Of a stretch of DNA of 8,641 nucleotides, positions 5,033 through 8,641 are shown piece by piece; positions within the stretch are counted from its first letter, which is position 1, and each line of letters begins with the position of its first letter. Source of the stretch: JANNFX01 sp040080075 (GTDB lineage Bacteria; Pseudomonadota; Alphaproteobacteria; Rhizobiales; Hyphomicrobiaceae). Position numbers and translations under genes: made by a program. The stretch is taken from NCBI GenBank assembly GCA_040080075.1, contig JBEBJD010000344.1, positions 1-8,641 of the forward strand, written 5' to 3'. The notes beneath the pieces are model-generated. The model worked only from the letters and a program-made list of their open reading frames with translations, searched no databases and was not told the DNA's origin.

Positions 5033-7123
5033 TCACCTCAAAGCCTCGTTCGCCGCTTTGTGTGTCTGCAGTTCCGGAGCAAGCCCCGGTGCTTTTTGAC
5101 TTTGCAGCTCCGGGGCAAGCCCCGACGCTTTTTGACTTTGCAGCTCCGGGGCAAGCCCCGACGCTGCTACCTTGCGGGCATCGAGATACAATTCTCCGCC
5201 CATGCTCTTGAACTGGGCGCTCATTGTTGCCATTCCCTCTGCGCGGGTGGCCTCGTCCATTCCTGCCTGCCGCTCCAGCGTAAGCGCGGACGCTGCGCCC
5301 GCCTGTGGATCGATCGAGCCGATCTCCTCCTGAATTTCAGCAAGTGCTTGGCCCACTCTCTCATTCTGCTGGCGCGCATACTCGCGCACGTCCTGCGTGA
5401 TTTTCATCGAACAGAATTTCGGCCCGCACATCGAGCAGAAGTGCGCAACCTTGTGCGCGTCTTTGGGCAGCGTCTCGTCGTGATAGCTGCGCGCCGTGTC
5501 GGGATCAAGCGACAGATTGAACTGGTCCTCCCAGCGGAAATCAAAGCGCGCGCGCGAGAGTGCATCGTCGCGCAGCTGTGCGGCTGGATGGCCCTTTGCC
5601 AAGTCTGCTGCGTGGGCTGCCAAGCGATAGGTGATGACGCCGGTTTTTACGTCGTCGCGATTGGGTAGACCGAGGTGCTCCTTCGGCGTCACGTAACACA
5701 GCATGGCGCAGCCGAACCAGCCGATCATGGCCGCCCCGATGCCGGACGTAATGTGGTCGTAGCCGGGCGCGATGTCGGTCGTCAGCGGACCCAACGTATA
5801 GAACGGCGCTTCCCCGCACTCGCGCAACTGCTTGTCCATGTTGATCTTGATCTTGTGCATGGGGACATGGCCCGGGCCTTCGATCATCACCTGGCAGCCC
5901 TTGTTCCACGCGATCTTGGTGAGTTCGCCCAGCGTTTCGAGTTCGGCGAACTGCGCACGGTCGTTGGCGTCGGCTATCGAGCCCGGACGCAAGCCGTCGC
6001 CAAGCGAGAACGAGACATCATACTTGCGCATAAGATCGCAAATCTCGTCGAAGCGTTCGTAAAGGAAGCTCTCTTTGTGGTGTGCCAAGCACCACTTGGC
6101 CATGATCGATCCGCCACGTGAAACGATGCCCGTCACGCGGTTAGCGGTGAGGGGGATGTAGGGCAGGCGCACGCCGGCGTGAATCGTAAAGTAATCGACG
6201 CCCTGCTCGCATTGCTCGATGAGCGTGTCTTTGTACATCTCCCAAGTCAGCTTGACGGGATCGCCGCCGCACTTTTCCAGCGCCTGATAAATGGGAACCG
6301 TGCCGATGGGCACGGGGCTGTTGCGCAAGATCCACTCGCGTGTGGTGTGAATGTTGCGGCCCGTCGACAGGTCCATCACGGTGTCGGCGCCCCAGCGGAT
6401 CGCCCACACCATTTTCTCGACTTCTTCCTCGATCGACGACGACACCGCCGAGTTGCCGATGTTGGCATTGATCTTGACCAGGAAGTTGCGGCCGATGATC
6501 ATCGGCTCCAATTCGGCGTGGTTGATGTTCGAGGGAATAATCGCCCGCCCGCGTGCGATCTCCGAGCGCACGAATTCGGGCGTGACATGTCCGGGCAGCA
6601 TTGCGCCGAAGCTTTCGCCGTCTTCTAGAGCGGCTTTCGCCCGCTCCAGTCCGGCGGCGCGGCCAAGGTTCTCGCGGTGGGCGACGTAGATCATCTCCTT
6701 AGTAATGATGCCCGCGCGCGCGTATTCGAATTGAGTGAGAGGTGCGTTGATTGTGGCCCGCATCGGTTGCGGCTTATGGGGAAAGTCGCGCGCAGCGTGA
6801 GCGCCCGGGACGTTGCCGTTATCCTCTGGCTTGATAGCCCGGCCCTGATACGTTTCAACGCCGCCTCGCTCCTTGATCCAAGCCTCGCGATGGCGAATGA
6901 GTCCTTTCTCGACGTCGATTGTGGCGCCAGCATCCGTATATGGACCCGACGCGTCATAGACGCGGAACGAGGCCTCGGCCGGATCGGTCAGCGCAATTTC
7001 GCGGAAGGGAACGCGCACGTCTGACGCCCCCTCCGGTGCCGTGTAGATCCTTGACGATCCATGAATTGGACCAATCGTGACCTTGGGAACCATCAAGTCC
7101 GGCGGGCGGGTGGGTTTGTTCAT
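5033..7123 (-). CDS. thiC: Phosphomethylpyrimidine synthase ThiC with C-terminal repeat insertion
   Basis: Radical SAM enzyme that converts 5-aminoimidazole ribotide to 4-amino-5-hydroxymethyl-2-methylpyrimidine phosphate, the pyrimidine half of thiamine; cytoplasmic. The 696 residues include the N-terminal ThiC region (VTIGPIHGSSRIY, about 15-27), the barrel (for example DYFTIHAGVRLPY and MIEGPGHVPMHKI) and the iron-sulfur motif CSMCGPKFC (Cys563, Cys566, Cys571). Typical family lengths are near 600-630. Part of the excess is a 36-residue insertion at 655-690 of three tandem 12-mers (SGLAPELQSQKA twice, then PGLAPELQTHKA). It sits between LDARKVAA and the expected C-terminal end ANEALR. The core appears intact. 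GAGG lies six bases before the ATG. The gene overlaps the upstream YjbR-family gene by ATGA, and a TPP riboswitch precedes both, so thiamine should repress it. Confidence 0.97.
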   Translation of the reverse strand: MNKPTRPPDLMVPKVTIGPIHGSSRIYTAPEGASDVRVPFREIALTDPAEASFRVYDASGPYTDAGATIDVEKGLIRHREAWIKERGGVETYQGRAIKPEDNGNVPGAHAARDFPHKPQPMRATINAPLTQFEYARAGIITKEMIYVAHRENLGRAAGLERAKAALEDGESFGAMLPGHVTPEFVRSEIARGRAIIPSNINHAELEPMIIGRNFLVKINANIGNSAVSSSIEEEVEKMVWAIRWGADTVMDLSTGRNIHTTREWILRNSPVPIGTVPIYQALEKCGGDPVKLTWEMYKDTLIEQCEQGVDYFTIHAGVRLPYIPLTANRVTGIVSRGGSIMAKWCLAHHKESFLYERFDEICDLMRKYDVSFSLGDGLRPGSIADANDRAQFAELETLGELTKIAWNKGCQVMIEGPGHVPMHKIKINMDKQLRECGEAPFYTLGPLTTDIAPGYDHITSGIGAAMIGWFGCAMLCYVTPKEHLGLPNRDDVKTGVITYRLAAHAADLAKGHPAAQLRDDALSRARFDFRWEDQFNLSLDPDTARSYHDETLPKDAHKVAHFCSMCGPKFCSMKITQDVREYARQQNERVGQALAEIQEEIGSIDPQAGAASALTLERQAGMDEATRAEGMATMSAQFKSMGGELYLDARKVAASGLAPELQSQKASGLAPELQSQKAPGLAPELQTHKAANEALR
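5054..5161 (-). repeat. Three tandem 36-bp repeats inside thiC
   Basis: The units are 5054-5089, 5090-5125 and 5126-5161. The last two differ at a single base; the first has seven differences from 5126-5161. Unit length is a multiple of three, so each adds 12 residues and keeps the frame. Each unit contains a GC-rich palindrome: CGGGGC-AA-GCCCCG in the two similar copies, and a mismatched version in the third. Near identity of two copies points to recent expansion by slippage or unequal exchange. The palindromic core recalls repeat elements that settle within genes, such as Rickettsia palindromic elements, but homology to them is not claimed. Confidence 0.92.
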
Positions 7124-7557
7124 GGCGTGCCTCGTGGTGATCTGGAAGCAGACGGCGATCGTGACCGGCGGCGCACGGGATCGTTAGATTTGCCAGCCTC
7201 GACGAGGCCGAGCTCAGATTGAATCTTTTTAGGTAGTCCAAGCGTGACGAGCCGATGGCTCTCGCGTACGGCGTCCTTGAGCGCGGCGTCGCTCATGCTT
7301 TGCGAAGATATCCGTTGCAGCCATGTCATGCCGCGCGAGGCGAGATAGGGAGCGGGCCGCACGCCTGGCTGATCTTTCAGCGCCTCAAAGGCAATGGCCG
7401 AGCATTTAAAACTGACGCCAAGTCCCGCATCCTCGTTCCAACCGCCAATCGCGAACACCTTGCCGGCTACCTTCCAAACATGCGCCCCGCCCCATTGCAC
7501 GACATATGATGTATGAGGCAGCGAGCCGCAGAAGTGGTTGAATTCATCGGCGGTCAT
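7120..7557 (-). CDS. YjbR/MmcQ-family protein upstream of thiC
   Basis: Small soluble protein of the YjbR (MmcQ) family, whose fold is described as a double-wing DNA-binding-like domain but whose function is not established. Of 145 residues, about 1-115 match the family: VWKVAGKVFAIGGW (27-40), GVSFKC (47-52), RPAPYLASRGMTWLQ (67-81) and HRLVTLGLPKK (100-110). The last 30 residues are a basic Arg/Ser/Pro tail (PVRRRSRSPSASRSPRGTP), partly encoded where the thiC Shine-Dalgarno lies. The stop codon overlaps the thiC start as ATGA, so the two are translationally coupled. I chose the ATG at 7557, preceded by AGGA at suitable spacing; an ATG at 7566 is possible. The TPP riboswitch upstream places it in the thiamine regulon, which suggests but does not show a thiamine-linked role. 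Confidence 0.88.
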   Translation of the reverse strand: MTADEFNHFCGSLPHTSYVVQWGGAHVWKVAGKVFAIGGWNEDAGLGVSFKCSAIAFEALKDQPGVRPAPYLASRGMTWLQRISSQSMSDAALKDAVRESHRLVTLGLPKKIQSELGLVEAGKSNDPVRRRSRSPSASRSPRGTP

Positions 7558-7621
7558 GGGCCCCATCCTGTACGAGGGCGCACTTCCGCGTTGAAATGCG
7601 GTCGAAATTCATTTCGATTGC

Positions 7622-7712
7622 CCGTCCTTACCGCCGGCATGACCCGGTTCAAGTTCAAAGGGTTTTCGCGTTCAATCAGCGCGATCTCAGCCAGACTACC
7701 GGCACCCCAGGG
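7622..7712 (-). ncRNA. TPP (thiamine pyrophosphate) riboswitch, THI element
   Basis: Read on the - strand, the conserved THI-box blocks appear in order. They are CCCTGGGGTGCC (complement of 7701-7712), GGCTGAGAT (7684-7692), ACCCTTTGAAC (7653-7663) and GAACCGGGTCATGCCGG (7634-7650), then GGTAAGGA. The GGCTGAGAT and ACC...GAAC segments are the pyrimidine-sensing core, and the ATGCCGG segment is the diphosphate-side arm. It lies about 65 bases before the YjbR-family gene that is coupled to thiC. A short stem TCGAAAT-GA-ATTTCGA (7602-7617) follows, and the start region ATGGGGCCCAT (7557-7567 on the - strand) is self-complementary. No strong terminator with a T run is seen, so control of translation initiation is the more likely mode. 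Ligand binding would lower expression. Confidence 0.93.
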
Positions 7713-7722
7713 AATAGTTGCG

Positions 7723-7751
7723 ACATTGCGGCAGGGCTTGACGAAAGGCAA
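7723..7751 (-). promoter_or_regulatory. Candidate promoter for the riboswitch-thiC operon
   Basis: On the - strand TTGCCT (7746-7751) and CAATGT (7723-7728) are separated by 17 bases. A start near 7716 would begin the transcript just before the riboswitch at 7712, which is the expected place. The boxes match the consensus only partly. Confidence 0.4.
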
Positions 7752-7812
7752 GCCGCACGGTGTTTGCTGGATTGGAAGACCCGGCAAGGTTGCACAGAAA
7801 TAAGGCCGTTGC

Positions 7813-7841
7813 CGCGGGACACTGGGGAGCAGAGTCCCGCG
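7813..7841 (-). terminator. Hairpin between yceI-like gene and riboswitch
   Basis: CGCGGGAC (7813-7820) and GTCCCGCG (7834-7841) form a perfect 8-bp stem with a 13-base loop, 15 bases after the YceI-family stop codon. The position suits a terminator that separates this gene from the thiamine operon. The trailing - strand sequence (GCAACGGCCTTATTTCTG) has only a weak T run. Confidence 0.5.
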
Positions 7842-7856
7842 ACACACCCAGTTCTT

Positions 7857-8453
7857 TTACTTTTTCACACCTTCGACGTTGATCGTGAGTTCGACTTCCT
7901 TGGCCGCAGGACCAAGGTCGTGCGTCATTCCATATTCGGCGAGCACGAGCCTTGCTGTTCCGGCGAAGCCTTGCCGGAAGCCGCCCCACGGATCGGCGCC
8001 GCCACCAATAAACTGGGCGTCAATGGTCACGGGCTTTGTCACCCCGCGCAACGTCAGGTCGCCGGCAATCGTCGCCTTGCCCGCGCCATTGGGCGTCACC
8101 GACTTGCTGACGAACGTGGCTTTTGGAAATTTGGCGGCATCCAGGAAGTCGGCGCTGCGCAGATGCTTGTCGCGCTCGGCGTGGTTTGAATTGATGCTGG
8201 TGGTGTCGATTTCGACACTGACCTTGGAGGCCTCGGGCTTCTTGTCGTCGTAGGTGAACACTCCCGAAAAAGTATCGAAGCGGCCGGTCAGCCAGCTAAA
8301 TCCTAAATGTGGGATTTTGAAATTGATCGACGCGTGTGCGCCCTTGGTATCAATGACATAGTCGGCGGCAGTAGCGTTCGTGGCAACTGCGGACCCGGCG
8401 AATGCCACGCATGCGGCCAGTGCTGCAAGCCGGATCGAGGTTCGGAAAATCAT
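7857..8453 (-). CDS. YceI-family periplasmic protein
   Basis: Periplasmic lipocalin-like beta-barrel protein of the YceI family, whose members bind isoprenoid or amphiphilic ligands; the exact ligand here is unknown. The 198-residue precursor has a signal peptide (Arg4 and Arg8, hydrophobic 9-24) with a likely cut after Ala29 or Ala30, before DYVID. LAAC at 12-15 resembles a lipobox, but the hydrophobic run continues beyond it, so a normal signal peptide is favoured. The mature part shows the family pattern ASINFKIPHLGFSWLTGRFD, then RDKHLRSADFLDAAKFPKAT, GDLTLRGVTKPV and a C-terminal VELTINVEGVKK. The ATG at 8453 is preceded by AAGGA at eight bases; an earlier in-frame start at 8489 would overlap the upstream gene and lacks support. 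It lies 28 bases after a cytochrome b561 gene, the same pairing as yceJ-yceI in Escherichia coli, so the two are probably co-transcribed. Confidence 0.93.
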   Translation of the reverse strand: MIFRTSIRLAALAACVAFAGSAVATNATAADYVIDTKGAHASINFKIPHLGFSWLTGRFDTFSGVFTYDDKKPEASKVSVEIDTTSINSNHAERDKHLRSADFLDAAKFPKATFVSKSVTPNGAGKATIAGDLTLRGVTKPVTIDAQFIGGGADPWGGFRQGFAGTARLVLAEYGMTHDLGPAAKEVELTINVEGVKK

Positions 8454-8481
8454 CAAATAATTCCTTCTTTCTAGGCTGAGA

Positions 8482-8641
8482 CTATTCACCAGGTGGCCCC
8501 GACCACATGCGGGTCAAGGTCGAGTGTTTGTCGACAATGTGGTGCTTAAGTGCGGCAACCGAATGAATGGCTGCCAATGCCATAACAACGTAAGCCAACG
8601 CCTCATGAACAAACCCGGCGGCATCTTCAAGACCCTTCTTT
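8482..8641 (-). CDS. Cytochrome b561-family protein, C-terminal fragment
   Basis: Partial gene; the start lies beyond the right edge of the window. The readable 52 residues match the end of bacterial di-haem b-type cytochromes of the b561 (CybB/YceJ) family, which pass electrons within the inner membrane. Seen are a histidine in GFVHEALAYVVMALAAIH, part of a final membrane helix, a second histidine at its end, then ALKHHIVDKHSTLTRMWSGP and the stop TAG at 8482-8484. The LKHH.-D-K..L.RM pattern is typical. It is followed after 28 bases by the YceI-family gene, a known functional neighbour. Confidence 0.88.
   Translation of the reverse strand, partial: KKGLEDAAGFVHEALAYVVMALAAIHSVAALKHHIVDKHSTLTRMWSGPPGE

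Noticed and set aside
4833..5036. 67-codon - strand frame after thiC
   Set aside because: No family resemblance is visible and it contains the post-thiC hairpin.
5054..5161. Short regular repeats considered as a CRISPR array
   Set aside because: Repeats are directly adjacent without spacers, keep the thiC frame and encode protein.
5060..5668. Long + strand frame antisense to the thiC C terminus
   Set aside because: It is a shadow of thiC and its 36-bp repeats, with no family resemblance.
7554..7847. 97-codon - strand frame upstream of the YjbR gene
   Set aside because: It is the translated TPP riboswitch, whose conserved RNA blocks explain the sequence.

Overview
The window reads as a chromosomal segment of a GC-rich alphaproteobacterium. 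The evidence is the run of two cyclophilins followed by queA, the style of the ThiC and YceI proteins, and short palindromic intergenic repeats of a kind common in that class. I cannot name the genus; a Rhizomicrobium/Rhizobiales-like lineage is only a guess. No tRNA, rRNA, CRISPR array or intact insertion sequence was seen. The window cuts into a gene only at its right end, in a cytochrome b561 gene.

Left part (about 1-3600), mostly on the + strand: a 290-base leader without a recognisable gene, then two cyclophilin-type peptidyl-prolyl isomerases (a lipoprotein and a cytoplasmic enzyme), a DUF423-like membrane protein, and queA (queuosine tRNA modification, TTG start). Translationally overlapping queA is a small conserved-looking protein with an HxxCxxH motif. 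The tgt gene that often follows queA in this class is not here. Between the DUF423 gene and queA, on the - strand, lies a 24-residue lysine-rich microprotein gene with a good ribosome binding site.

Middle (about 3600-5030): a 120-bp nested inverted-repeat element, then a two-gene - strand unit. This unit is a zeta-toxin-like P-loop kinase followed, with an ATGA overlap, by a small charged helical protein. About 450 bases without a convincing gene follow. This is the most accessory-looking part of the window.

Right part (about 5030-8641), all on the - strand. Read in transcription order it has a cytochrome b561 gene end and a YceI-family periplasmic protein gene, then a hairpin, then a TPP riboswitch. 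The riboswitch precedes a YjbR/MmcQ-family gene coupled by ATGA overlap to thiC (pyrimidine branch of thiamine synthesis). The ThiC protein carries an unusual insertion near its C terminus: three tandem 12-residue repeats encoded by 36-bp units, each containing a GC-rich palindrome.

The strongest leads are the repeat expansion inside thiC, the YjbR gene under the thiamine riboswitch, the zeta-like kinase pair and the lysine-rich microprotein. None is proven to be a new system from sequence alone.
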